Notes: generated by a model not told the origin, from the sequence alone. Shown: positions 1-13,648, numbered from the stretch's first letter. The stretch is DNA of 50,532 bases from Hofstenia miamia (GCA_004352715.1 SCFE01000044.1:953716-1004247), one strand, 5' to 3'. A program made the numbers and translations.

Positions 1-792
1 TTTTTTTGGTAGTTTTACAATGGCTTTCCTGGTGTTTTGTATTCTACTTCCAATTCCGATTTAATGTAAATTTAGGAAAACGATGTTTGATTTCCCTGGC
101 GTAAAATCTGAATGAAAATAACAAAAGATGCAATTATGGTTTCTAATGATGTTAAAGAATAAAGCCAAGATAATAGCTCATATAATACATTTGGCAAAAA
201 TGCCCAAAATTGTTGAATTCCTGTAGGATTTGAGACAAGTCCGAAACCACAATCTAAACCCAAATTTTGAGCTTTAAATCTACTAAATAAATAAGAAAGT
301 TATATATTATTGTGTACATTACTCGTTGCCTTAGCCGTTTTATTAATTAAAAATCGAATTTATTATTACATGCATTCAAAATCTTGATTTGAACTGTTTT
401 TGTTTGCAAGTTAACAAAAACTTAAATTTAAATAAAAAGTGAATAATCTTACTCGTTTTTGTACATAAAATAACAGAACTAATATAATTCCATAAATTAT
501 TTAAAGTTTGGAATTTTGTTATTGAATGAGAAGTGAAATAAATTTAATATCAAAATGATAGTCATATGGGGGTTACTTGGAAAAATATGTGAGTTTTAGC
601 AATGGAATTGGCATTCTAGGGCGAAGGACACCTAGTCTTTAACTGCAAATATTGCAGTTTGGGTCTAGTTCAAGCCCATCAAAATTATTAGAATTTATAC
701 AGACAGACATATTCCATTTTAAGCATTAAATTATTTGTAAAAACCTTTATCATACATGTAAAAAATTAAATATTTACATAAACCGATTTATA
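1..792. other. AT-rich non-coding stretch
   Basis: No coding region supported. A 63-codon minus-strand reading frame (72-263) is hydrophobic but has no family signature, and AT-rich DNA produces such frames by chance. The one local structure is a perfect 8-bp hairpin at 641-659 (AACTGCAA, 3-nt loop, TTGCAGTT) just before a stretch reading GTCTAGTTCAAGCCC. That is vaguely like a Pol III B box, but no tRNA fold can be drawn around it. Confidence 0.6.
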
Positions 793-847
793 ATGCGCCA
801 CATAAAAATTCAACTGTACATGTCAAAGTGCAAGTGTAGTGGAAACT

Positions 848-1184
848 CTAGAAGCAGAAGCACTAGTGCTAAGGAATATGTAGCAAAGCAAGCTAAAGGA
901 TCATTAGTGGAGGTTCGAAATGAGTTAAGGAAAATAAGAACAGAGGGTGAGAGAAAGAATGCATGCCAGAGTAGGATAGAAACAGTGAGACAAACAAGAT
1001 ATAGACAGAAGGTGATGTATGGTGAATACTGGAGGAATATAGAAAACTGGGACAGAGAAGAGATCTACAAGTGGTGAGGGAAGTCAGGACGTAAAAAGGA
1101 AACAAAAGCACTAACTTTGGCAGCACGAGAGCAAGTAGTTAGGAAAATATGAGTGAAGAAGCACGTAGACAAAAGAGCTGAGGT
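848..1184 (+). mobile_element. R2/R4-type LINE fragment (copy 1), linker before zinc finger
   Basis: Non-LTR retrotransposon debris. The translation (residues such as EYVAKQAKGSLVEV, ELRKIRTE, RYRQKVMYGEYWRN) aligns with the segment between the RT thumb and the CCHC finger in the better copy at 34822-36410. Homology begins at about 848 with GAAGCAGAAGCACTAG. A 1-bp deletion near 871 relative to the other copy shifts the frame. A TGA stop follows at 1075-1077, and another TGA lies at 1150-1152 inside the segment matching AAQEQAIRTNWVKKH. The copy runs into the 1000-N gap at 1185 just before the expected zinc finger. Recognition rests on this internal comparison and on general knowledge of R2/R4-group ORFs. 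The exact clade is inferred. It is a pseudogene. Confidence 0.8.
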
Positions 1185-2184
1185 NNNNNNNNNNNNNNNN
1201 NNNNNNNNNNNNNNNNNNNNNNNNNNNNNNNNNNNNNNNNNNNNNNNNNNNNNNNNNNNNNNNNNNNNNNNNNNNNNNNNNNNNNNNNNNNNNNNNNNNN
1301 NNNNNNNNNNNNNNNNNNNNNNNNNNNNNNNNNNNNNNNNNNNNNNNNNNNNNNNNNNNNNNNNNNNNNNNNNNNNNNNNNNNNNNNNNNNNNNNNNNNN
1401 NNNNNNNNNNNNNNNNNNNNNNNNNNNNNNNNNNNNNNNNNNNNNNNNNNNNNNNNNNNNNNNNNNNNNNNNNNNNNNNNNNNNNNNNNNNNNNNNNNNN
1501 NNNNNNNNNNNNNNNNNNNNNNNNNNNNNNNNNNNNNNNNNNNNNNNNNNNNNNNNNNNNNNNNNNNNNNNNNNNNNNNNNNNNNNNNNNNNNNNNNNNN
1601 NNNNNNNNNNNNNNNNNNNNNNNNNNNNNNNNNNNNNNNNNNNNNNNNNNNNNNNNNNNNNNNNNNNNNNNNNNNNNNNNNNNNNNNNNNNNNNNNNNNN
1701 NNNNNNNNNNNNNNNNNNNNNNNNNNNNNNNNNNNNNNNNNNNNNNNNNNNNNNNNNNNNNNNNNNNNNNNNNNNNNNNNNNNNNNNNNNNNNNNNNNNN
1801 NNNNNNNNNNNNNNNNNNNNNNNNNNNNNNNNNNNNNNNNNNNNNNNNNNNNNNNNNNNNNNNNNNNNNNNNNNNNNNNNNNNNNNNNNNNNNNNNNNNN
1901 NNNNNNNNNNNNNNNNNNNNNNNNNNNNNNNNNNNNNNNNNNNNNNNNNNNNNNNNNNNNNNNNNNNNNNNNNNNNNNNNNNNNNNNNNNNNNNNNNNNN
2001 NNNNNNNNNNNNNNNNNNNNNNNNNNNNNNNNNNNNNNNNNNNNNNNNNNNNNNNNNNNNNNNNNNNNNNNNNNNNNNNNNNNNNNNNNNNNNNNNNNNN
2101 NNNNNNNNNNNNNNNNNNNNNNNNNNNNNNNNNNNNNNNNNNNNNNNNNNNNNNNNNNNNNNNNNNNNNNNNNNNNNNNNNNNN
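1185..2184. other. Assembly gap, 1000 N
   Basis: Exactly 1000 N, probably a nominal or estimated size. The right edge resumes in (TA)n at 2185-2198. The rest of LINE copy 1 would lie here. Confidence 0.99.
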
Positions 2185-2198
2185 TATATATATATATT

Positions 2199-3665
2199 AG
2201 AGCCGTGCGAGTGCTCGACCTTTTGAGTACTGGAAACTAGAAACTAACTCGATATTAGTTTTAATGGTATCTTTTTTTCCATTTTTCTTGTAATGTCGCA
2301 TAATTAATCAAACTCTCGCCATTTAGCTTAACTTGTATTTTTTGCACATTTATCTAAGGTTGTTCAATATTTAGCACAGTTATATATAGTTTAGACTAAC
2401 GAGAAAAATAAGTTGAAATAAAATTGGTAGAATACATATGTATTGTGCAGTGTGTTAATTTATTTATTAAAACTGCAAGAAATATGAATTTTGCGATATT
2501 TAACCGATGTCTCTACTTATCGTCAGTTAATACAAAAGTAGGTAAAATTGCAATTTATGCAAATTTCCAAATTTGATAGATGTCACATTAAAATACACTG
2601 AGATGTTGATTAGAAATGAATAGTTTACCTAATATATTCTCCTTGTTTTCTTTCACAATTAATGCTTCTGTACTTTTCCCTTTTTAGAAGAGAAATAATT
2701 TTACTGAAAACAAAGAATAGGAAAATTGCAGAAACATTAAGTATAAAAACCCAAGAAGAATTTATCAAAAAGTATTAATTCTTCAATCAAAATATCAATC
2801 TATTCCCTAGTGGCATCTATTAATTTATATTAATATCAATTTACCACCTTTTGTAATAATTGACGTTAGGTGGAGACATTTCATAACCCTTTCATTCATA
2901 TAAAACTACAAAGAATAACATTTGTTTAAATCCTATTTTCAAACTGCAGTTTAAATGTATATAAAGGACTATAATGGAAAAGCTATTTAAATGACAATCG
3001 AACCGGTTATCGAGACTGACTCTCTAGAGACAGAGACCCCACATGCATGAAATGTAAAAAATCCGCTTAAATTTAAATAAATAATATTTTTGCCAATGTC
3101 TTTAATATTTATTGTTCAAAACATAATGTATTTTGATTGTTATATTGTAAATTAAAATAAGTAAGAAAATTAGCAGTATTTTTAAGCGAATAACTTGATT
3201 TATCATTAGCTAATTCTGCTTAGCATATCTAAGTTCGATATTCTCCGCCTACTAAACATAACAAATCTTTTAGAAAACGTGATTTCATGAACCGAATCAC
3301 TAGCTTTTCCCGTAAGATATGACTTTAGTTGCAATGGGAGTTTATTTTATGTATTTTATCAAATTCAGTGAGATAGACTGCTTAGTAAACATTTTAAACC
3401 CACGACCTTCGAAATATTTTATTTACAAACACCAAGTTATCATCATATATATTTTGCTTGGCAAAAGGTGTCATATCAGCACGTTACTTTAAAATAGAAC
3501 GCAATAAACAGCTGTGAGTTTCAAACAACTTGCTATCTTAAATTATAACAGAGTCACCCCAATTTTTTTATAAAAAATAATTTATATTTTGTGAGATGGT
3601 AATGACCTTGTTGTTTGTTAGGTTTTGTAGTCCTGTATTTGTATGTTAATAAATACATGGAACAC
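2199..3665. other. AT-rich non-coding stretch
   Basis: No reading frame with family signatures, no inverted-repeat pair and no RNA gene seen on either strand. Base composition matches the background of the window. Confidence 0.5.
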
Positions 3666-5786
3666 ACTATCTATATATATATATATATATATATAAAATT
3701 TCATTTGTATATTATTAGTTTTATTCTGCCTAAAGTAATAGCATTTGACATTTGATAATAGCTATTTTGAGGAAATTAATGAGCTTAACAAATAGTTATT
3801 GATGTACTATAGAATATTATTTTTAGCAGAAACTTAAAATTCACAATTACATCCATCTAATATCAATGCAATTCCAGTCATTTTTCAATTGGTTAATTTT
3901 TATTTCATTATCAATGCAAATAAAATGTGGCAGAGCGTAGTCAACATCTCTTGACCATGACTTTATTTCATTAAGCAAACCAGTCAATTGAAAACGCGAA
4001 TCAGACGAAGCACCTTTATCTAAATTATTGATCGCAACACTTCAGTAAATTTCTCTTGAAAGGCCTTTACAATCTGATTGGAATTCACTTATTGAAGCCT
4101 TTCAAGTTTTGCAAACTATTTTCGTAAGTAGCTAAAATCGATGGAAATACATCCAATTATTTCTCCTTTCCCTAAGCTTGATTAAATCACAGTGCCATCT
4201 TTGCAATAAATATATAAATAAAAATCTCCATATCAATATACTATGATAATTGTCAGACTGTTTGACATTTATTAGCTATTTTAAAAGAAATTCCCGCATT
4301 AAGGAAGTCCATTATTAACAGAGAAGTCAAAAACGAGGCCGAATTTAGTTATTGAACAGGAATTCCTCATTACAGCCATTAATGATATTTTCCCAAAAAA
4401 TTGCCATTTATATTTAAGAATGACGTTCACCAGGAGGTAAGCAAGTCTTGTCGGATCCGAAAAAATTCACTCGAGCCATATTTCTATTCCTTTAATATTG
4501 CCATCGACTGATAATTAGGAATTTGATGTTTAGTTTATAAACAAGTTTATTTCATATCTACTCAACACAGTGGGATCGGGTACAGAATTTGGAATCAAAA
4601 CCGAAGCGATATTTTCAACATGAACCCGAAAGCTAATGTACCCAAAATTCACAGCATCTTACGAGAATCCAACCTGAAAAGCCGGACGGCAAAGTGACCT
4701 TCAAAATTTCAAACCAATGACTATGTCTTGTTCTCCTTTTAGACTTTTAATACACTGATTATAATCCCACTCTTTGGTTGTTTCCTGATAGGAAAAGAAA
4801 TCTAATGAATATTAGAAATAATGTCAAAGGAACTAATTGTCTTATTATTTTTGTTAATACGAACAATGACAATCTTTTAAATGTCAAAAACTGAATCAAC
4901 GTGAAACCAGTTGAGATAGATGTGAAACCGAACCGATTCCATCTCCGCTACGCAAATACAAAGCATTCATATATACAAATTCACATAAAATACACTACTG
5001 AAAGCCATAACTTGGTTCGAAACTAGAAAGCTCATCGCCCCTGAATATTTTAGGTTTTTTCTTGATATAAAACGATTTTTCGTTCTGGGTGTTTTTAGCC
5101 TATATGGAACACGTATAATCCGATTTTTTTCATTTTTTGAACTAAGCTATGGTTTTCAGTCGTGTATTTTATGCATTTGTTATATGTATGTTTTGCATTT
5201 GCATCTACAATGGTGATATCTGGTGTTTTAAGACTTGTAAAATGGCTGGTCCCTTCTAGATCGCCTCTAGCAACACCCTTAGCTACACTGCTGACGTCTT
5301 TCCCACCTAACCCTTTTGCTCACCCTTGCAAAAATTTCGTGTTATGTACTTGACCAACATTAAACTTAAGCGAAATTGAAAAAGTAAATCTGTTTGGAAT
5401 ATGTGCTTTACTCTGTTCTATCCGCTCTTGCCAATTTCTCGGAAACATTTTTTGTGTTAAGAATTTTTAAGAACAAAACTTCGTCAATTTCTTTCCAATG
5501 GCTGTGAAATTTCGTCAACATGTTATTCAGGACTTTTTCTAAAAATCTGGCTAAGAAATTAGGGATATGATGTTTAATTGAGTTTTTGAGAATTAGGTGC
5601 CAAATTTGCCAATTTTTCAATAAATGTCAAAGCTTTCTCTTCTATTCCATATGTTTAATTCTATGACCCAAAAATGTTTGTCTGCACATGCATACCAAAT
5701 TGTAAAAGTTTGGTGAAGTTTGGTGGAAATAGGAACAAGTATAATTTTAATAAGACTCAATTTTGAGTAATTATATATATATATAT
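3666..5786 (+). repeat. Unclassified ~2.1 kb dispersed repeat, copy A
   Basis: Opens with (TA)n at 3672-3694 and closes in (TA)n at 5772-5786. The same sequence recurs at 14999-17348. The left ~1.6 kb (3666-5271) matches 14999-16604 at a constant offset of 11333 with no difference that I could see, including the length of the TA run. The right part (5030-5771) matches 16606-17348 with substitutions and small indels. No RT, transposase or integrase motif is visible in any frame; the longest frame (5162-5353) has no recognisable domain. The strand shown is arbitrary. It may be a non-autonomous element or the non-coding end of a larger one. Confidence 0.8.
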
Positions 5787-7527
5787 GGAAAGTTTTAATG
5801 CATTTAATGAATTAAATATATTTATATTCCGTACAAGTTTCCATCTTCAAAAAGAAATAGACGTACTCAAAATTAAAAGTTTTAAGCTGAAAATGAAAGT
5901 TATGTTTTTTATATTGCATTTTTTAATAGCTATGTAAATTATTTTAATATTAAAGTGCTTTGGCTATTCTATTATCTTATGCATCATTTATTAATCTTTA
6001 ATTCAATTCATTAAGGAAATTTGAACAATCATAACTGTTTTTAAGGTGATTAAATATATTACTGATTGAATTATTTATTAACCGTACCATATACATTTCA
6101 ATATAAAGACGCAATGGACTTCTAAGCAGCCCAAATGATTTCTGTTACACATACAGACATCACATTACGAAATTATGCAGAAATATTTCTTTTCTTAGCT
6201 CAAAATTCTAAAAGATTAATGAAAAATACGTCCCCACAAAACATAGGAAAAGCTTGGCCTTTCCAGCTTGCTTGCATCAACGGTTCAAGAACTTTGACAA
6301 TTTGGCTGAAAGGGAATAGAATATTTGAATTCTTATAATTTATGTATTTAAGAATGACTCTGTCAATTCCATGAGTTTGGATGAACAATGAGTTAGCATC
6401 ATAAACGACTAGTTTTGCCTTGTATCATTTATAGGGGAAAAACTCTTTCATATGAACTGCTCTCTAGTAGAGAAGGCCTTCTTTTTCTAAAGATCTTCCC
6501 TATACTCTAGGCAGATGTTAATATTGACGAAGACAATTCTAGAGTAATATTATTCTAGGAGGAATGAAATAATATAAACTGTGTAAGGTAAATTATTAGC
6601 AAATTTTTTTGATAAATATTTAAAGAGGCCAAACTTAAGTAAAACTGGACTAGAGAAATTTAGGCGGATATTAATTGAAATTGGTGTTCTAGACAAAAAT
6701 GAACATACGGAAGTGTTAGAAATAGAGCTGGGGAATTAGGACTGCATTTAAATGAAACAGATTCATTTTTGGTACTGCAGTAGCATTCCGTAATTGATTA
6801 GTTCATTTGAACAGTAAACGCCATCCAAATTAGTAGAAACAATAGAACATTTCTTATTAGCATGGACAACGCCCTCACCAAATTTTGAAAGTATTTAAAT
6901 TAAATTGCGATGTATGAAAAAATCCTTTAAAAACGCTTATTATAGATGCACGTGAAATTTATATTTTTACTTTAAATATGTTTCTTAAAAATAGAAAGAA
7001 TACATATTCTAAAAACAGATACATATAAAAGATATAAAAGTATAAAATTTCATTTAAGAATTGCATATAAATTTTCATACCGTCTATACTTAGTGTGTCA
7101 AAAAATAAATGACAATTATGAATTATTAAGAGTAAAACTACAAATGAGTTTAAGCTATGTAGTTTCCCCACAGCTTTTAGGACACGTTGGCAATGGTCAA
7201 ATTTTTTTTCCAATTCCCAAACAAAATCATTTCGAGGTATTGATCAATATACTACACTTTTTAAAATATATTAATCTCATTCCTTCCTAAGTTTCATTGT
7301 TTATTCTAAATGTTTTCTCTATTATATTGTTCAATTATTAATTAGAGCCTCACCAATTTTAGTGTGGGTTGTTTTCTTGCCTATTTCAAAAATGTTATTT
7401 TTTAATTCATTATGGTGATTGAATATTTCCGTAACAGAATAACCGTTAATATATCGTTAATGCGAATGCCAAAATGACGTTTCATTTTACCAATGTACAT
7501 GTATAGCTCGTTAAGCTATCGCAAGTA
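5787..7527. other. AT-rich non-coding stretch
   Basis: Short overlapping frames on both strands (6135-6388, 6959-7290) carry no family motif and are treated as chance. Nothing else seen. Confidence 0.5.
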
Positions 7528-8087
7528 CAGAGTGATTCAAAAGTCTTTAACTTTTTTGTGTTGAATCATAAAAAGCGTCACAGTAGTTTGATTTCAATAA
7601 AACTCACATCATTTGAAACTTAAATAATGCCAAACATTTGGCAAAGAAATTAGTTATTTCGTTACTTTTTTCTTTACTTAACTCTACTTAACTTTTACTC
7701 TTACAGTGTACTTGTTCAATTTTTTTCAATTCTTATTCATGTTTTTCTTACTGTTATTGTAAGTGAAAAATCTCTATCTTTCCAATTTACAAAACAATAA
7801 AACATGCAAAATCTTTCGTTAGACAGACTACAATCATAACTCAAAATGTCAACCATAAGTTCCAAAATTGGCGAACTATTGATCAGTGAATAACGAAGCA
7901 GCAAAACATCAAAAAATTTCGTTGACTTTGTTTTCTTCAAAAAATTGTTTCTCTCAAACATTTAATGATTTTATTTCATTTTTGCAAAATGTGTAGCCCG
8001 TTTTCAGATTTCAAATTATGTGCATTCCATTGAAATCAGATTATTTCTTATCATTCAAAAAATGTTAAAGACTTTTATGATACCCTG
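7528..8087. mobile_element. Mariner-like MITE (560 bp)
   Basis: The two ends are inverted repeats. The left end, from 7528 inward, begins CAGAGTGATTCAAAAGTC and continues TTTAACTTTTTT. The right end, read on the minus strand from 8087, begins CAGGGTATCATAAAAGTC and continues TTTAACATTTTT. The block AAAAGTCTTTAAC is identical in both. A TA dinucleotide flanks each end (7526-7527 and 8088-8089), the target duplication made by Tc1/mariner transposases. The 560-bp interior is too short for a full transposase (about 1 kb). The minus-strand frame at 7737-7961 shows no clear catalytic motif, so this is a non-autonomous or internally deleted copy. The TIR style resembles mariner; family assignment is inference. 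Confidence 0.75.
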
Positions 8088-8505
8088 TATATTTGTAGAA
8101 GATAGATGAAACTTAGCATTCTGAAATTTGATTTTGGTATTAAGTAAATAATTCTTTTTTAATGATGCAAAAACAGGCCTAAATGTGTATATATTACCTT
8201 TCAAAATGTTTAGTTACCAAAGTTTACATTTCTACTCGTGTTAAGGACACGTGAAAGCTGCTTGGGTTTGTGTTGGTGCTATATAGAAAGCTTCATTGTA
8301 TTGTAACTTATTTTCCTTAAAAAGGTTGTAAAAATTAGATATATTTAATTTTGTTAAATGTACAATTTTGTAAAGTTCAATTTCAAATTTGAATTGTGAA
8401 AAAATGTATTTTGTTAGTTTGTGTTACTAATATTTTCTAAGATGGGACTACTTTATGATTTCCCTAATTGTATTTCGAAAAAAATCAATCTAAAGAATTC
8501 AAACT

Positions 8506-8540
<35 letters not shown>

Positions 8541-8601
8541 ATATATTTATATGTATACATAAATATATATTTATATAAATATATATACATATATGTACAT
8601 A

Positions 8602-8638
<37 letters not shown>
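8506..8638. repeat. (TA)n microsatellite with TATG/TTTA variants
   Basis: About 130 bp of alternating T/A with interruptions (tttatat, tacatatatg), ending at a 120-N gap. Confidence 0.95.
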
Positions 8639-8758
8639 NNNNNNNNNNNNNNNNNNNNNNNNNNNNNNNNNNNNNNNNNNNNNNNNNNNNNNNNNNNNNN
8701 NNNNNNNNNNNNNNNNNNNNNNNNNNNNNNNNNNNNNNNNNNNNNNNNNNNNNNNNNN
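8639..8758. other. Assembly gap, 120 N
   Basis: Gap inside the (TA)n tract. The non-round size suggests a mate-pair estimate. Confidence 0.99.
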
Positions 8759-11700
8759 ATCGTGAGCAGAAGCTTAGTCAATACAGTAATATTCAGCATC
8801 ATAACTTAAATTTTCGCATTAGCATAGATATACAGTGTATTAGCGATTTTAATAAATACTTCGCATTTATATGTTATTAGCCAAGTGCATTTTATTTTCA
8901 AAGATATGGATTACTGTTTTTCAAGATATTTTGAAGATTATCCATTTCATATGTACATTAATCTTTGTGATGTGTATATTGAAAAACTAACAAGGCTACT
9001 TTTATTATACAAGAGCTAGGCAATTTTTACAATAAAGTATGAAAAAGTAAGTCAATCCCTATATCAATAAAAATTGCAGAAGTAATCCCTGAAAATGAGT
9101 TTAGATGTACTCAATCTAAATTTGCACAAGAAATCTTTCGTTGAGAACATTAATTGTAAGAATATTGAATGCTTTCGAGTATTCAATCGTTAAATTCTTG
9201 AGGGCACTCTAGTGAAAACCCAGATAACTCGAACAAGGGTTCTTTAGATTAATCGTAATGGAGTAAATAGTTCGATATAAAATGCTTTATAATTCACATT
9301 TTCAATTTTTTAAAAATACAAAGGAAAAAAGTAAAAGTAGAAAATTATGAAAGTAGGTGGCGTACATTACCAACAATATATATCTATCAGTTTGAATCGT
9401 TGGAAATATATTGATTTCATTATTCATTTAGATAGTATAAACAATGTAGAGAAAATCCAACTGCTTATGATACTTGAGAAAGTATTGCTAGATAGTTAGT
9501 TTTTGGAATTCATTCTTTGTACACAAATCAATTCGAAGAATATTTTTCCATATTCAAAATTTTTAATTTAAAAATAGATATGTCTAAATACCAGACAAGT
9601 TTTTGAGAAAAATCACCATTAATTGCATTTACCGTCATATTTAAGTAATTCTTAAAATATTAATTTGAGATTTAAAATAGTCACAGCAAAATATACTATC
9701 ATTTGAATTATTGATTCATAATTATTGCCATTAAAGTAGAATTGTTAAGAACATGATGAAAAATTTCTGTCTAAGTACATTTAAGTTAAGTTCATAAGAC
9801 AAGGCGCATAGATACTTCAAAAATGGATGTATGACACAAAAATTTGACAAACCTTTTTTCAACTTTAGAAGATAGAACGATGTTTCGAAATTTATGGATA
9901 TCAATTAATTTTACAGGTGTATATAACTCCTGGTGAACAACAATTGCGTCTATTTTGGAAAGCGCATTATTGCAAAATCTGTGACTAGACGTCATTACAA
10001 TATTTTACCTTTTAATTTGTTGCATAGCAACAGCATTATAGGGGCATCAATTCTTAGAAATTTGACATCCATTTAATTTCAATAGCATACATAAATTTGA
10101 GACTCTAAGTTGTAAGGTCTAAATTTGAAAGCTAATGTGTAATGTCCATTGCTATTCAGCCTGCTTTTCCAATACTATGTTCAATGTGGTTTTTGTATGA
10201 AATTCGTGAAACTGGTATCAACAAGTTCTATTATTGATGAAAATCAACATGGATTTTTGTTGCTATAACTTTCTTTTACACTCTTACAATTTTAGAGGCA
10301 ACATGAAATTGTATTTAATAACCAATTACAAGGCTTCGTTATTTTATTCACTGATTTCATTTTCATATATTCTGTAACGAAAACATTTAAAACTGTTTTC
10401 AAGGTTTTATACCCATTTAATGATTAGCATAAACAAAGAAATGTTGGATGTAAGACACAACGAATATACTGTAAACCTGGTATTTTACTAAAATTTTGAT
10501 TTAATTTATCAAATAAATCTTCCCATTTTTCATGGAATTTTGTAATAAAAATCTTTTTATGGACTACTTCTAAACAAACAGTAAAGTGTAACATGAACAG
10601 ACATTTCTTTATATTGGCACTACAGTTGAAACTTTAGAAATTACAATTTTCAGAAGATTATTTCTTTCTTTCTACCAAATATGACGCCTTCTTAATAACT
10701 GATCGCATATTCTTTTGCGGCGATCATGCAAAGTGCATTTCACATAATTTACATCTGTCGTTGTAATTATGAATCCTCTTTTTTTATATCTCAGCAATTC
10801 TTCTCATTCAGATATATTTTATATTGCACTAGAGAGCAGCACTCTAAAAGCGACAAAGTATATGCTAAGCGAATGTAAAGGAATTTCTCGTCATTCAAAT
10901 ATAAATTAACAAGTTTTTGATATTTAAAGTTCAAACTCAACGGCATAAGACCAGAAAACATGAATTATATTTGAAAAGTAATAAATGATCATTGTAAGTC
11001 AGACACATTCCTAAATGACAATGTTTAGTGGCGTACCAAAAAACTCAATAGAACGTCCTAATATCAAATCTCAAGTCTAGTTTGTGGACAACAGAACTAT
11101 GACGTTGTATCTTCGCTCATTCTTAAAGTTTCTCAACAACGCTGGAGACTAGTTATTATCAAAGTTTAGCTGAATGCAGATTCATAGATTTCCGTTATCT
11201 AAACTAAGAATCTGTTTACTAGACCATAATTAACAAGTGATGTTCGAAACTATGTTAATTTAGCAAACCACCCGGTCCAGAGAGAGGCCTAACGAGACTT
11301 TTGCAACAAGTAAAATCAGAAGAAAGAAACGTTTTATGATCGATATCTAGCTCTTTCTTGAGAATTCAATAAGAAATTAATAATATAACTACTTTTTATT
11401 GGCATATATGTATAGTTAATTGATGGTCATCTGCTACTCCTCAAATATTTTATTTCATTTTCATATTTGTAGACTTTATTCTAGATGTGTTAGATTTTTT
11501 AACTTATTGACATAATTTCACCTTTTGCTAAAAAATACACATGACTTTCTTAATTCCTGAAGAATAGATGAAACTGTTAACAACTAGCAATATCTCAATA
11601 CATCATTCATACTTTCCAAAGTCACAGACCTTCATACAATTTTTTTCTTGTTTAAACGATATATAAACATGTATAATAAATAATAATAATAAGAATGTGC

Positions 11701-13645
11701 ATTTTATGTTCTGTACTACATGTGTATTTACGCTTGATTAACCCCACGTAAACAAAAATTTTGTTGTAACATTATATTTGAAGTTCAGCGTATATTTACT
11801 TATTTTAACACAAGATGGCGTATTTGTAACATAGTATATTTTCAACTTCATTTTAAGTATATACATCACCAAAAACACAAATAAGAATTTTCGCAAATAC
11901 AAATAAAACTATTAACAATTAACTGGCTAACTAATATTAAGCTATAAATATTATTATTTATTTCCCATTAATAAATGATATCAGGCTTTGTGGAGACATT
12001 TAAAATATTAACATCCTAATATCTCGTCAACCAGTGAACCTGAAATTAAACCACGTTTCGATTATGTTTATGAGGTTACAAGAACTTAGGATTTCATACA
12101 ATTTAGTAATTTACATGTATTTGCTTATGCAGAAACAAAACTTGAAATATCAACGAATATATTAAAAAGTAAAAAATTTATTCTTGAATTCACTTGGACC
12201 AAATTGTAAATAAAACTTAGCATACATCAACATGCATCAATATATAGTTTTCAAAATGTACAGTAGGGAACTAGGCAAAACGAAAAGCAGGGCAAGAGGA
12301 GAAGGCCTTTGTCATAATTAAAGTAAATGGCGGTCTTAAATTTTGCATGTCCCATCCATGATTAATTGGAACCTGTTGCAATAAAACAGACCTTTTTACT
12401 GTAATTAGTGAATTTTGATAAAGATCTCACTGGTTGCAATTTAAAAACCCCAGCTGACCTCAAGTAAAAACCCTCAATTCAGAATTTGTTGATAGTTTCT
12501 TAAATTCTCTGTAATTTAGTTTACATGCAATTTATTCATTGAAGTCTAGCAAAAACATAAAGATTAGATTTCACTCTTATGTCCATTGATACTACCTGAT
12601 TTGCGATATAGAATTTGGTTGACAACTTTGTACTACGTGTCTAAAATTCTGCGAGAAAAGAAAATTATATGGTAGACAAGGAAGCGTCCTGACCTTTTTA
12701 AAAGTTTTGAGGTAAAAATCTGGAACCCTATGCAACATACTAAGTTGGCTCAACAAAATTTGGCCATTGATTAAAAATATTTCATAATAACTGCAATATG
12801 AAATGAAGTCTTATAAATATTGAAAAATCGTGAAGCTACCATCGTTATAAAATACTTTCATATTAATTATCTGAAACTGCTTTTAATAAATGACAATAAT
12901 GGTTGAGGCTATCCTCGTAGGGATGGACATGAACTAGGTCAGGTAAGTTTAAACTTTTTCTGAGATATTGGAAAAAATGGATGGAATTTGAAAAAAACTT
13001 TATTATTTCGCCATAGTGAATACAAATCGCCTGATATGCAGTGAATTCAGTATAATTCCTAAACAATGTGTTGAATAATAAAATTTTCATTTTTAAATTT
13101 CTCATTAGTACTCCTTTTTGATAAGGTTTATGGACTCAGCATCTAAAATGAACCCATTGCAAACGGATATTTATTTCAAATAATTTGTTCACTTCACTGT
13201 TGCTTGTGCATAATAAATAATACTAATCCGGTAGCCTTCCAATAATTTGAAAAATTCTAAGTCGACCTTTTCTGTCAATAGTTGAATAACAAACGTGAAC
13301 GGCAAATTTACCCCTTTTCAAAGGTCAAGAATGTGCAGGGTTTGCAATGCACATTGTTCTGTCTTTGGTTATTCTGTCAATTTACAAAAGAAGTGGTTTC
13401 AGTTTCAAAAATGGGGCCATTTTTGTTTGGCATTTCTAAATTTTTTAGAACTCTCAATGATTACAGTGTTCCTGAAAAATGGGTGGGGCGTCGTTAAGTT
13501 CCTTTTCACAGTATGTATACCGCCAAACCATTTGCAACATTATAATGCTTAAAATGCTTTTAAGAATAAGTTTGATATCAGCGAAAAACAAATTTTGCAA
13601 GTCAATTATCAATATTTAAAGCGTCTCTTACTTAAAATTTGCTTG

Positions 13646-13648
<3 letters not shown>
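8759..13648. other. AT-rich non-coding stretch (~4.9 kb)
   Basis: Read on both strands. No frame exceeds about 80 codons and none shows a domain motif. No TIR pairs, no LINE tail and no tRNA-like fold found. A short purine-rich patch at about 12270-12310 stands out slightly from the background. It could be intron or intergenic DNA of a host gene whose exons I cannot recognise. Confidence 0.5.

Noticed and set aside
72-263. Hydrophobic 63-codon minus-strand frame as a membrane-protein exon
   Set aside because: Phe/Leu/Ile-rich frames arise by chance from AT-rich DNA; no family motif or convincing splice context.
1153-2226. Long frames spanning N runs (also at 18131, 21651, 29132, 46926)
   Set aside because: Their length is made of undetermined bases; only the real-sequence ends were considered.
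5162-5353. 63-codon frame repeated at 16738-16929 as a conserved peptide
   Set aside because: Part of the 2.1-kb repeat; differences between copies do not look codon-constrained and no domain is visible.
13282-13552. Overlapping frames with Cys pairs (MCRVCNAHC) as a zinc-finger gene
   Set aside because: Two overlapping frames of similar length, no finger spacing, no extension on either side.
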